A DNA stretch of 64,000 nucleotides from Leptasterias polaris. Lineage: Eukaryota; Echinodermata; Asteroidea; Forcipulatida; Asteriidae. The notes beneath the pieces are model-generated. The model worked only from the letters and a program-made list of their open reading frames with translations, did not search any database and had not been told where the DNA came from. Shown in pieces: positions 1 through 10,100 of the stretch. The stretch lies in contig JAZGTN010000059.1 in assembly GCA_037783415.1 (NCBI GenBank), forward strand, positions 3,906,001 through 3,970,000. The letters are read 5' to 3'. Within the stretch, counting starts at the first letter, position 1; every line of letters begins with the position of its first letter. The position numbers were made by a program, and so were the translations under genes.

Positions 1-927
1 TATTTTTTGAGTTATTACGTCATCTTACTATTTTTTCGAGGAAGTTGTATTTTCGGATACCCATACCTTGTACGCACGGACCCCCCCCCCCCCCCTCCAA
101 ACGACATGATTAAAAAACAAAACAAAAAACCAATCCATTAACAACATGGATTTCCTCGAAATAGTGAGCAATTTTTTCACGAAGGAGAAGTTTGACCGGT
201 GACGTTTTTTAACAGCTGAACGAAATCTTCGAGAAAACTTATAAATGCTGAACTCCTCGTGAGGTTTCATTTGTTCGCACCAATGATTGTTTTGTTGTCA
301 ATAAATTTGGAGCCCAGTGGCGTATTAGCTAGGGCCCGCGGCGTCAGTGGGTTACGCTTGATTGGTGGATCGTGTCCTTGCACTGTTTTGGGGGTACGTA
401 ACCATAGACACTAGGGATAATACCGAAGGGATCTTAAACTTAATAATAATAATATTAATGAGCATTTAAAATGCGCTGCTCATGGCGCAGCGACGTCAGT
501 AGAGGGGAATGTTTATGCAGTCTTCATTAGGTGAGTCTCGAGGGAAGTTTTGATCAAAGCCAGTGATGGAGAAAGTTTAATATGATCCGGTAAATTGTTC
601 AATGATGAAGGGGCAGCAGAAGTAAATGATCAAAACAAACAATAAAAACAGAAAATAAAAGGGTCGCTCGGGGCACTTGCCCCTCCCCTTACCCCCAGCC
701 ACGTCGCCCCCCCCCAAAAAAAAAATTTAAATAAATAAAATTGAATCCACAAAATTAGACGCTGAATTTGCAACGTGAAAGCAGGCTTTTGATAATATGG
801 TGACTAATTTTATTGTTGTATTGTTGTATCTTTCTGGTATAAACTCAAAAGGCCTGAAGATACCTGGCAAGAGAAGATGTTGAAGAAATCTCAGTTTTAG
901 ATAGTGGGAGGAAAATAAACCTCTTGG

Positions 928-1375
928 TGCTTGATATGGAGCATGGTGTGTCTTCGTTGTGTGCTTGATATGGAGCATGGTGTGTCTTCGTTGTGTGCTT
1001 GATATGGAGCATGGTGTGTCTTCGTTGTGTGCTTGATATGGAGCATGGTGTGTCTTCGTTGTGTGCTTGATATGGAGCATGGTGTGTCTTCGTTGTGTGC
1101 TTGATATGGAGCATGGTGTGTCTTCGTTGTGTGCTTGATATGGAGCATGGTGTGTCTTCGTTGTGTGCTTGATATGGAGCATGGTGTGTCTTCGTTGTGT
1201 GCTTGATATGGAGCATGGTGTGTCTTCGTTGTGTGCTTGATATGGAGCATGGTGTGTCTTCGTTGTGTGCTTGATATGGAGCATGGTGTGTCTTCGTTGT
1301 GTGCTTGATATGGAGCATGGTGTGTCTTCGTTGTGTGCTTGATATGGAGCATGGTGTGTCTTCGTTGTGTGCTTG
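928..1375. repeat. 34-bp minisatellite, about 13 copies
   Basis: A nearly perfect tandem repeat of a 34-bp unit beginning TGCTTGATATGGAGCATGGT, 13.2 copies over 448 bp. Because 34 is not a multiple of 3, the frame returns every 102 nt; all three minus-strand frames stay open and show a 34-residue repeat. That is a numerical effect, not evidence of coding. The near identity suggests recent expansion. Confidence 0.95.
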
Positions 1376-2300
1376 GAATCTCAGGACTTCTTTTGAGGAT
1401 TTTAAGGGGGGGGGGACTTCTGCACAAGAGAAAAATGCGTGGATATACTCTCTGCCCCATTTTATATCAGGTATTGTATGCCTTAATAGGGGAAACCCAC
1501 GCAATCGGGTAGGGACTGAAAACCCAATTCATATGCAATGAAGGCTCTGGTTCGAAGTGAGGATTTGCAGTGAAATAAACCGCTGTGCCAATCTGAATGC
1601 CGTAAAGGCCAAGTCACACGGGGCAACTTAACCAGACATCCAGCTCCAGGCAATCCATTACGAAAATTCATTCACATTTCAGTTTTCTCGTTATTCTTTT
1701 GGGGATAGTGAGTTACAGCTGGAAGATTGTCTCTTGTGCTGCCAAAGTGTTCCTTGTGCATACAGTGCAGTTAATTGCCTCAAAATTGCCTGAACAAAAT
1801 AAAATTCCCAGTGTGGCACATTCGCTAATAGTCTTAAAGTACATTTATTTGTTCATGGTACTGCTGCCACATTTTTACATTAGTTTCTCTGGGATTTAAC
1901 AGTTAGCATACGATACATGATGGAATCATTGCTCAGAGTACCGTAAATCAAGCACAATGAATCTCAAGTCGCAATCTTGACGTCACAGGAGAATGAATGC
2001 ATTCAGGTATAAACCACTTGCTGTGCGCATTTTACGGTAAAATGAACAAGTGCTGACAACAATGGGCTCGTCGAGCCAGACGTTATTTGACAACTGACTG
2101 TAATCCATCAGTGACAACTGTTGCGAATGCTTACTGTGAAAATAAGAATTGAAGAACAAGAAAAGGATCAATTGGGAAGTCATGAAGTGCATTGTCCAAT
2201 GAAGTAGATAATCATCTTCAAAATGACGAGTACAGAATGATGGGAAGTTGGGAACTGCTGGAGAACAATTAAAGATATTTGTGGGTGATTCTAACTAGAT
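1376..2300. other. No gene recognised
   Basis: Unique-looking, AT-rich sequence with only short reading frames. A fragment at about 1,610-1,650 (CAAGTCACACGGGGCAACTT) resembles the ends of common foldback elements, but no partner arm was found. Confidence 0.4.
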
Positions 2301-2309
2301 AGCAATAGT

Positions 2310-2492
2310 TCACAGAGCTGATCAAGCAGAGAACGACATGTTTAGCAACTTTCTGCTTAGCAAAAATAAGCAGGATACCAGTTACAGATTGTATATAATG
2401 ACATGGTACTTTGGATGGTAACTTTCTTCATGTTAGCATATTTGTGTTGTGCTTGGCTACTTTTTGTGCTTAGGCTGCCGTGTGAAATTGGG
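2310..2492. repeat. Interspersed repeat, TTAAGCA family, copy 1
   Basis: About 180 bp resembling segments at 6,318-6,476 and 21,064-21,246. Shared parts are AGCAG...GCTTAGCAA, AAGCAGGAYACCAG, TGGTAAC, and a closing CTTTTTGTGCTTA-GGCTGC followed by YATGAAATYGGG. The ends are partly inverted copies (GCTTAAGCA-type), so a small non-autonomous DNA element is likely. Confidence 0.55.
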
Positions 2493-2499
2493 CTTTGGT

Positions 2500-2790
2500 G
2501 TTGTCAGCAGCAGAGTGTGGGTTCGAATCCCGGCCATAACACTTGTGCCCTTATGATCTATAGGCACTTAACCAATTGTTTTGTAAAAAAGAAATTGGAA
2601 GGTAGTGCATTCTGCTCTACCAGCCAGGCTCCTAGTGAATGATACCCATGCCTATAATACGGACTGTGAAGGGGGTATACCCTGTTTCAGCCCCAGGAGT
2701 TTGGGTCGACAGCCTAAATTAGTTAAGTGTATCCCTCACCTTGAAGTGGCTGCCCAGCCTTGTGATGTTAGGCGATGTGTCATTTAAAAA
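2500..2790 (+). mobile_element. Degenerate tRNA-derived SINE fragment
   Basis: Contains a B-box-like GGTTCGAATCCCGGCCATAA and the downstream phrase ACACTTGTGCCCTTA...GGCACTTAACCA, matching the head of the SINE at 18,338. The following 200 bp is unlike that SINE and ends in an A-rich tract at 2,787. Confidence 0.5.
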
Positions 2791-3289
2791 AAAAATATAA
2801 ACAAATAGTAAAAACCGGGAAAGTTGATATCAGCATCACTGCCAATCAGTGACGGTGGACAGGATCTTTGCCACTCTCTTTCCCAAATGAGATCATGAAA
2901 AAGCAACGATGTACTACCCCTGTAAGGTCGGAGTGAAATGTTGTGACCCTTTGTGATCGATAATTGACGGGGCTGAGAGTGATTCAAAGGGCGTGATGGC
3001 AGTAGATGGAAGTGAAGTGACAGTTAATTAGTACATGGTGAATTAGTCGAGTAGGGTCAATTTGTTTTGAAGGATGGTCGTGGCCGGATGGGGAATAGTT
3101 GTTGATGAAAACAAGTGTTTTGAAATGAACTTACTCTATACTACTAACTAATGACTAGGCGTATTTAAAGGATGTGTGATGAATTACCTTGTCCATATGC
3201 CACGTAAAAGGTTGTTATTAATGAATAATGAAGACAAGAGCTGTGTCATATACGAGCTTCTTTAGGGTTATTGTACTGCAGATGAAATA

Positions 3290-3670
3290 AAGTATTAAAG
3301 CCTTTAGCGTAAAAGGCTTCCTAAATTTAATAATACAATAGAGTGCACTCTACACCTCAACCCGATACAGCGAGGGATTTTTGTTTAGAGTTACGACGTT
3401 AAAGCAGTCGACACCTTGACGCAGAAAAATTAAATGTTAAAGTCCATAGCGTAAAGAGCTTCCTCAAAAAAATGATACAGCGCGGACAAATATAAAAATG
3501 GAAAGAGATACGACGTAAAAGCAGTTTTCACCTTTACCGCAGAAACGCGAAATTGTAAAGTCCATATAGCGTAAATATAGCTTCATCTGGTTATTGATAC
3601 AGCACGGGGGAAAACAAATCTATGACGTTCAAGTAATCTACAACTTTAGATTCATCACGAAAAATGAAAA
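3290..3670. repeat. Diverged tandem repeat, about three units of 119-143 bp
   Basis: Units begin at about 3,294, 3,437 and 3,556 with TTAAAGYCYWTAGCGTAAA, each followed by GCTTC, GATACAGCR, an ACGAC-GTAAAGCAGT phrase and a CGCAGAAA phrase. The copies are strongly diverged. Confidence 0.6.
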
Positions 3671-5049
3671 ATTTAAATGAATATATTGGTCATATAGCTT
3701 CAAAGAATCCTCCACCCTTTGATTTGATAAACTTCAGAATACAAATTTTAAACATTGAGAGTTCAAAAGTAACATACTCTTTCAGGTAATTGGAAAGCGC
3801 GGAACCAACAGAGGGCGATCTACATCGAACAGGTGTCCCCCCTCCCCCCTTTGATCGAAATTAACTCCTGCATGGAATATGTTACGAATTTTATTTATTG
3901 TTGACATCCAAAGGCCTCAGATTTCGAATTTCGCTCTGAAAGAGCAGCGCCGTAACTAGGGTTAAAACTTTTACAAGATAATCTGGCGTGAGTGTAAAAG
4001 CAAATACAGTGTCTGCGTGTAAATGTAAAAACGTCGAAATTATCACATTAAAGCTTTTAAAAATGGAACGTTTTACTCAGTAAAATTTCCAAAAGTGAAC
4101 ATTTTTTAAATGGGAGTGGGGAGCACGGACATCAATAGGGGGGGGGGGGTCACGTACCCCCCTTAGCTACACCACCGTGACAGAGTATAAAACAAAATGA
4201 CATTTTATCACCATTTCAGGTTAGAGACTTGTAATATTTTGTCTACTTTCATAAGGAATCTATCTATTGGGAAAATGAGTGCATCACAAAACTGAACTTT
4301 GACCTTAAAGCCCCTCTTTATTCTGCCCATTAAGTTAAAACAGTCACCCCCTTTAAAAAGTTATGTAACCCTATAATTATAAATGCAATGTTTCATTTTT
4401 AAAGAACTAAGAGCAGGAACAGACTTTTCAAACATTTCATGCCAATTTATTTCATGTTTGCTTTTACACGATACTAAAACAGAAGATAACAACATCCCAA
4501 GGTAAATATATTTTGCTTCAAAATGTTCTCTCAAAACAACCGATTCCAAGTAGTCCGATGATGTGTTTGCTGACGTCACACTATTCAACGAATTATTTCT
4601 TAAATATAGATCAAAATAAATATATAAATGAAATAATCGCAAATGGAACTAATTATCTTTCAGAATACAGCTTCTCTCATCACACTGTGCTAGCATTTGT
4701 TTCTATTGTATAAATATAACCTACGCATCGACACACAACTTTGTCACACACACTGTGCTATTTAAAACCACTATATTAAATAATTGATCACTAAGACAGT
4801 TAATACCTTACTATTTTACACATTATACACTTACTAGTTACAGTTGTATTATTGCACATTAAGTTGGAATAAATCCTGATGAAACAAACCATCAAGGTGA
4901 AAGTATACATTTTCAATGAAGGTGCTATTATCTTAAAAGATGTTATGATCCAATGTTGGGAACAAGCGATGACATTATTGAGTTTCAAGTTATAATCTTT
5001 GTAAAACACACATCGCCGCTACCTTAAGGTGGACCTAACAACACAACAC

Positions 5050-5360
5050 TCTAACGACTCCCGGAGTCAGAATTGACCCAGATTCCGGGTACGAGGGTGA
5101 CCTGACCCACTTTTGAGTCAGGCTGACCCGTAAACTGGTCAGAAAATGGGATCACGATTCGGAATCTGCGACAGCTTGACCCACTTTTGGGTCAGGCTTG
5201 CCCGTAAACTGGTCCGAAAATGGGATTATGGCTCGGGATCTGCGACAGTTTGACCCACTTTTGGGATCATTTTGAAACCTGGTCATATTGACCCAGGAAT
5301 GGATCAGGCCTTACGGGATCCGGAATCCTGGTCAATTCCGACCCAAGGATTTTCAGAGTG
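5050..5360. repeat. GACCC-rich degenerate tandem repeat, about 73-bp period
   Basis: TTGACCCACTTTTGGGTCA-type phrases recur at about 5,101, 5,173 and 5,247, each followed by CCCGTAAACTGGTC and AAATGGGAT. Each contains a TGACCC...GGGTCA dyad. Related sequence occurs at 12,515-13,150 and 20,915-20,990. Confidence 0.7.
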
Positions 5361-5810
5361 TCTCTTTTTTAGATTAAAGCATCCATTTTAACCGCAGAAA
5401 ACATTGTCTTTGAAAATACAGTCCTTTCAGGAAAGGCAAATGAAGGTTAACTTTGAGTTATGAAACAAAAATACTATCCAAAAATGAAAATATTCCAAGG
5501 TAATTTTAACACTTCGTGCAAATTAAACAATTTAATAAGCTTAAACATCTATACACTGTGTGTCCGGTACGTTTTGTATTTTGGGGAGCAGCTTGCAATA
5601 GTTATTTTTTCCCACTGCAATACCAATGCAGTACTCTCCTATAAACTGCAATACCAATGCAGTACTCTCCTATAAACTGCAACACACCACGGATGTCTAT
5701 TAAAGCAAGGTAAGGGTGAACCAAAATGGCGACCAGAAAGTGCCCAAATAAAGTAATTACTCCATAAAAATGTTAATTAAAAACCTGCACAAACTTCTGC
5801 ATCTGAAAAA

Positions 5811-6173
5811 CAGGGTATACTTCGGTAAAAACTGACCTAGTAAAGAGCACAGGAGAGTTGTGGATATTAATAAACATTGTTAGTAAGAGAAACGGTCCCT
5901 TTTAAAGTAATGCTGTTTTAGAGAAAGAAGTAATTTTTCAACCCTAAATTTGAATCTGATAAAAGACTTCAGGCATGAAGCCTTTCTCATGCATCTGAAA
6001 GTACACACAATTCTACACAAGGGTGATTTTATTTTTTCCCGTTATTTTAATTCTTGCAACTTCAATGACCTATTATATTAAGCCAAAATTTCACAGGTTT
6101 GTTATTTTATGCGTATGTTAGGATACATCAAGTGAGGAAACTGGTCTTTGACATTTTCCAAAAGTATACCCTG
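5811..6173. mobile_element. Foldback element, family M3, copy 1
   Basis: About 363 bp with ends CAGGGTATACTT / AAGTATACCCTG inverted. The interior matches the copies at 23,747 and 24,877: TAAAGAGCACAGGAGAG, AACATTGTTAG, GACTTCAGGCATGAAGCC (a small internal hairpin), CAAGGGTG, TTGCAACTTCAATGACC, TCACAGGTTTGTTATTTTAT and CTGGTCTTTGACA. No coding potential; non-autonomous. Confidence 0.75.
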
Positions 6174-6317
6174 CCTCTAAGACACGAGCAGTGGACGGGA
6201 TCTTAACATCAAATAGGTCTAACGTATTTCAGGGTAATGTAAATGGAACTCTGAGATTGTGAAGATTGCGCACGCTGTGGAGATTTTATCATTCAGAGTG
6301 TCATTGCTCCAAATTCA

Positions 6318-6476
6318 TAGAACTGCTTAAGCAGACAACAATGCTTAACATACTTCTGCTGAGCAGGACACCAGCCACAAATGGTACATTTTACATGGTA
6401 TTCTGACTGGTTACCTTATCCTGGTATAAAGCGCAAAGTCACTTTTGTGCTTAAGCAGCTCTATGAAATCGGGGCC
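6318..6476. repeat. Interspersed repeat, TTAAGCA family, copy 2
   Basis: AGAACTGCTTAAGCAGACAA at the left and CTTTTGTGCTTAAGCAGCTC at the right form imperfect inverted ends. The interior shares AGCAGGACACCAGCCACAAA with the copies at 2,310 and 21,064. Confidence 0.6.
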
Positions 6477-6622
6477 ACTAAGTAATATCGTTGCACTTAC
6501 TCGCACCACCCCGAGCTCAGTCGCGCATACAAATGAGGTAAGCCGTACCTCGAGCAGTTAGACCAACAGACAGGTTTCTCAATTGTTCCCGGTATAAATT
6601 GTTCCAATTATATCACTGAATA

Positions 6623-6780
6623 CACCGATCCATTAAGCCCCGCCCATTTCTCATTGACCAATCACAGCCGCGAAATCTGATCACCATTTGAACCGTTTGG
6701 TGATCTTTGCTCTAATGGTGATCAGGTTTCGCGGCTGTGATTGGTCAACTCGTAAGGAGGCGGGGCTTAATGGATCGGTC
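6623..6780. mobile_element. 158-bp foldback element flanked by TA
   Basis: Almost the whole element is a palindrome. ACCGATCCATTAAGCCCCGC at the left is matched in inverse at the right, and CCAATCACAGCCGCGAAA also pairs across a loop of about 20 nt. TA occurs at 6621-6622 and 6781-6782, consistent with a TA-target-site MITE. It lies in the 3' flank of the LAMP gene. Confidence 0.8.
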
Positions 6781-7026
6781 TATTGATCACATGTTATGTA
6801 CGAAGTAAATCCTCAATTCCAAATTATTGCCCCCCCCCCCCTCCTTTGCATCAGCCGTGCTTACTCCGACATGACAAACATGTTGTCAAAGTTCGTACTT
6901 AATTGATGAATGTATTAATATATTGTGAATGAATTTAACAGATGAGACTCAAATAAATAGTAATGAATAATTAAATAAATAGATACATAAAATCAGGTTT
7001 TGTGGGATAAGCCAAAGGTCATTAAA

Positions 7027-7193
7027 CTACTCGACTGATTTGTAGCCAGACCTGTCGTTGATGGCGCCCATCTTACGGCCCACTGCGTACACAATGATGA
7101 CCACTAAAATGAGGCACGCTAGCGTTGCTCCTACTGCAATGGAGGCCACATTGGTGCTTGGGTTCTCGATCAAATCTTCCTCACAATCGGCAC
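7027..7193 (-). CDS. LAMP exon 7: last cysteine, membrane span, sorting tail
   Basis: Acceptor TTGACAG at 7194-7196; the stop codon is at 7027-7029. It encodes ADCEEDL (C331), a hydrophobic span from VASIAVGATLACL to IIVYAVG, the stop-transfer GRK, and a tail ending GYKSVE. The tail has the Gly-Tyr-x-x-hydrophobic lysosomal targeting motif but is followed by one extra Glu. No obvious AATAAA is visible within a few hundred bases downstream on the minus strand, so the 3' end is not defined. Confidence 0.92.
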
Positions 7194-10100
7194 CTGTCAA
7201 TAAATGTACAGGAATTTTATCTAATTGGTTAAATAAGAGATACATAGGTGTCTTAAGGGCGTGCATAACATTGATAAGAGTGAAACAAAAAAATGTTTAC
7301 ATATTTTGTACACAACTTACATATAATTATGATGGTCATGGTGGGAAAGTGCATTTGAAAGTTTATTGCTTGAAATGCAATAGTTTTTGAGAGATGAGTA
7401 AAACAAGTCAAAAACTCAATAGTTGAAAACAGTGAAAACATTTAAATTTCCCCCCACTTTTTTCTCGTGACTCCAATGACCAATTGAGATTAAACTTTCA
7501 CAGGTTTGTTGGTTCATGTGTATGTTTGGTCACATCAAGTGTGGACACTGGTCTCTGACAATTACCAATATGACGCATGTGCTTTAAAGGTAATTTTATA
7601 CTTTGGTTATGACCCTGAAATGAAATTGTGTTTCTATCCGAAAGCCTCCTTGAAAAGCCTACGATGGCAAGGGTGGTAAGTATCCTGCGAAATTATTTCG
7701 TCTGAAAAACCAGTAAGAATACGTCACTAAGTTTAAATCTCCAAAGGCCGCCTGCAGGCGACTTTGGGAAATGTCCGTGGTGTCCGTTTGAATGCTGTTT
7801 TCAATACGTCCGGAGTGACGGTTGGTACCCGCTTACCCGCTGTCGCCTCACTAAACGTGGATGGATTCGTCGTCCTTGATGAAAATATAATGATTGTTTG
7901 GTTTTGTTTTTTTATTGGTTTTGTTGCTGTTTTCTCGATAAGTAGGCACTGTATTCAATTGTTTTCAGCTTTCTGAATGAAACAAAAGTTAGTCGATAAA
8001 TGGCCAATCCTTTACTTTGTCAAAACACTTCCATCTGTAAGTGTTTAGTCCAGTAATCATAAATAAATTAATGATGTACCTTCACCAAATGTGCCGTTCA
8101 CCATTCCAAATGGTTGCATTTGTAGTTCACTTATTTCCATGGTAACCGACTCTGTTGTGTTGGCCGCTGACATCATGATGATTTCATCTTCGCTATCGCA
8201 TACTCGTGAGTTGCCCATCGGTGTGGCGAAAAATCTCTTTGACGGATCAGAGTGCACTATCCTCGGTCCGGCTGAGGGAGAAACGAACGAGGTTAGAGGG
8301 TAACAAGAACAGTCAAGTCATCAGGGTTTGGGTTCGATTCCCGGTCTGAGACTTGTGTCGATGAGCAAGGCACTTCATGCAATGGCAATGGGATCATGCA
8401 ATGGCTGAGGTGGTATTGTCATTGGGGTGTGGGCTCGGAATTCCCGGTCATCACTCTTGCGTCCTTGAGCAAGGCTCTTCACCATAATTTCTTCTCTTAA
8501 AGGGACACGTTGCCTTGGATCGGGCGAGTTGGTGTATGAAAAGCGTTTGAAACAGTTTTTCATGAAATGCATATGGTTAGAATGATGTTTTAAAAGTAGA
8601 ATATAATGATCCACACAAATATGCCTCGAAATTGTGTGGTTTTCGTTTTACATCGTGAACTAACACTGCACGCCATTTTGTGGAGTCCAATGTTTGACTC
8701 CACAAAATGGCAGACCGTGTTAGTTCGCAAAGTAAAAGGAAAACCACACAATTTTGAGGCATATTTGTGTGGATCATTGTATTCTACTTTTAAAATATCT
8801 TTCTAACCATAATATGCATTTTTTTTTTTACGGTAAAAAAACGCTTTTCATAGACCAACTCGTCCGATCCAAGGCAACGTGTCCCTTTAACACAGGTGTA
8901 TAAATAGGAACATGCAAGGGCTAGGTAGGTGGTACTGTGCTGGATTAACCTTTGTGTGCTAATAAGCAGCTTAGGGTTGTAAGCTAAACGGCATGTAGGT
9001 GGATGGGATTGTGAGTTAGATGATACAAACATGGTATTTTGTACACAGTCAGAGTATGCAATAGGGCCATCGCTGTTTTGTCCTTCGAAAACAAAATATA
9101 CTAGGTAGAATAACAAAAAATTGTAACAATTTGAAAACGTTGAAAGTTGCGTTGTTATTCTGTTTTTATTGTTTTTTCAATTCTGCCTTTGTTTTTATTT
9201 TCAGTTTTTTGATCTCAAAACTGTAATTAACTGATTTTGAGTCATCTCCACAAGGGGGCAGTGCATTCCGTCAGTCATGTAGGAAAGTGACGTGTGGAAA
9301 TCAAGTTAAATTAAAAATGCGAGCAGTTTTTTTGGTTTTTTTGGCACTTTGTCATGAGAGCAGTGGCGTTGCTAGGGAAGGGGGAAAGCAGGAGGGGCAT
9401 GTGCCATGGGCGCCGCCCAAGTAGGCCCAAAATCGTCCAAGGTTTTGTTAGCATACTTTGTATTTAAAATTATAGGCCTATTTGATTCCTGTTTTCCTGT
9501 ATGATTGGAAGGGCGCCTGTTCCATATTAATTTTGGCAGTAAATATATATGACACGTGACGTGATGTCACGTGACGCGCGTTCCACCAATCATATGACAA
9601 GGATATGTGTGTCTGGTAAATATAAACTATGTACCAACCGTTGATTGCTGAGTCAAAGTACTCGGTGTCCCCGGTGTCAAAGGTGAACTTGATCATCCTG
9701 GCCACCCAGAAGTTTGGGTTTCCCTTCTTTGTTGCATTTTGCTGAATCAAATAAATATGTTAATAAAACAAAGGTTTTGGAAACAATATAATATGTTTTG
9801 AATGTTATCAGAACACACAGACCTAGAGGCAGACGGACAAATATAAAATAATTCAACTGGGACACACCTTTTGAAAGGTTATTTTCAGGGTGTACCGTCC
9901 TTCGTCCCACTGTAGCGTCAGGAAGGACTGTTCATCTCTAAGGCCGCATTGACCGCCGACGTTTGCCTTCTTTGGAACTGGTATCTCCGTGGACCGGTTA
10001 ACAACCTGCAGGATTTATTCATGTCAATACGATTATGTATAATTTGACTTTATGCACTGACAATCAGCTTAGGGTTCAAACATGTGGAGGGGGAGGGGTG

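Noticed and set aside
928..1504. Minus-strand frames of 185-219 codons with HIKHTTKTHHAPYQAHNEDT-type repeats
   Set aside because: All three frames are open only because of the 34-bp tandem repeat; no domain, and the frames overlap each other.
7058..7390. 110-codon plus-strand frame opposite LAMP exon 7
   Set aside because: Shadow of the LAMP exon on the other strand.
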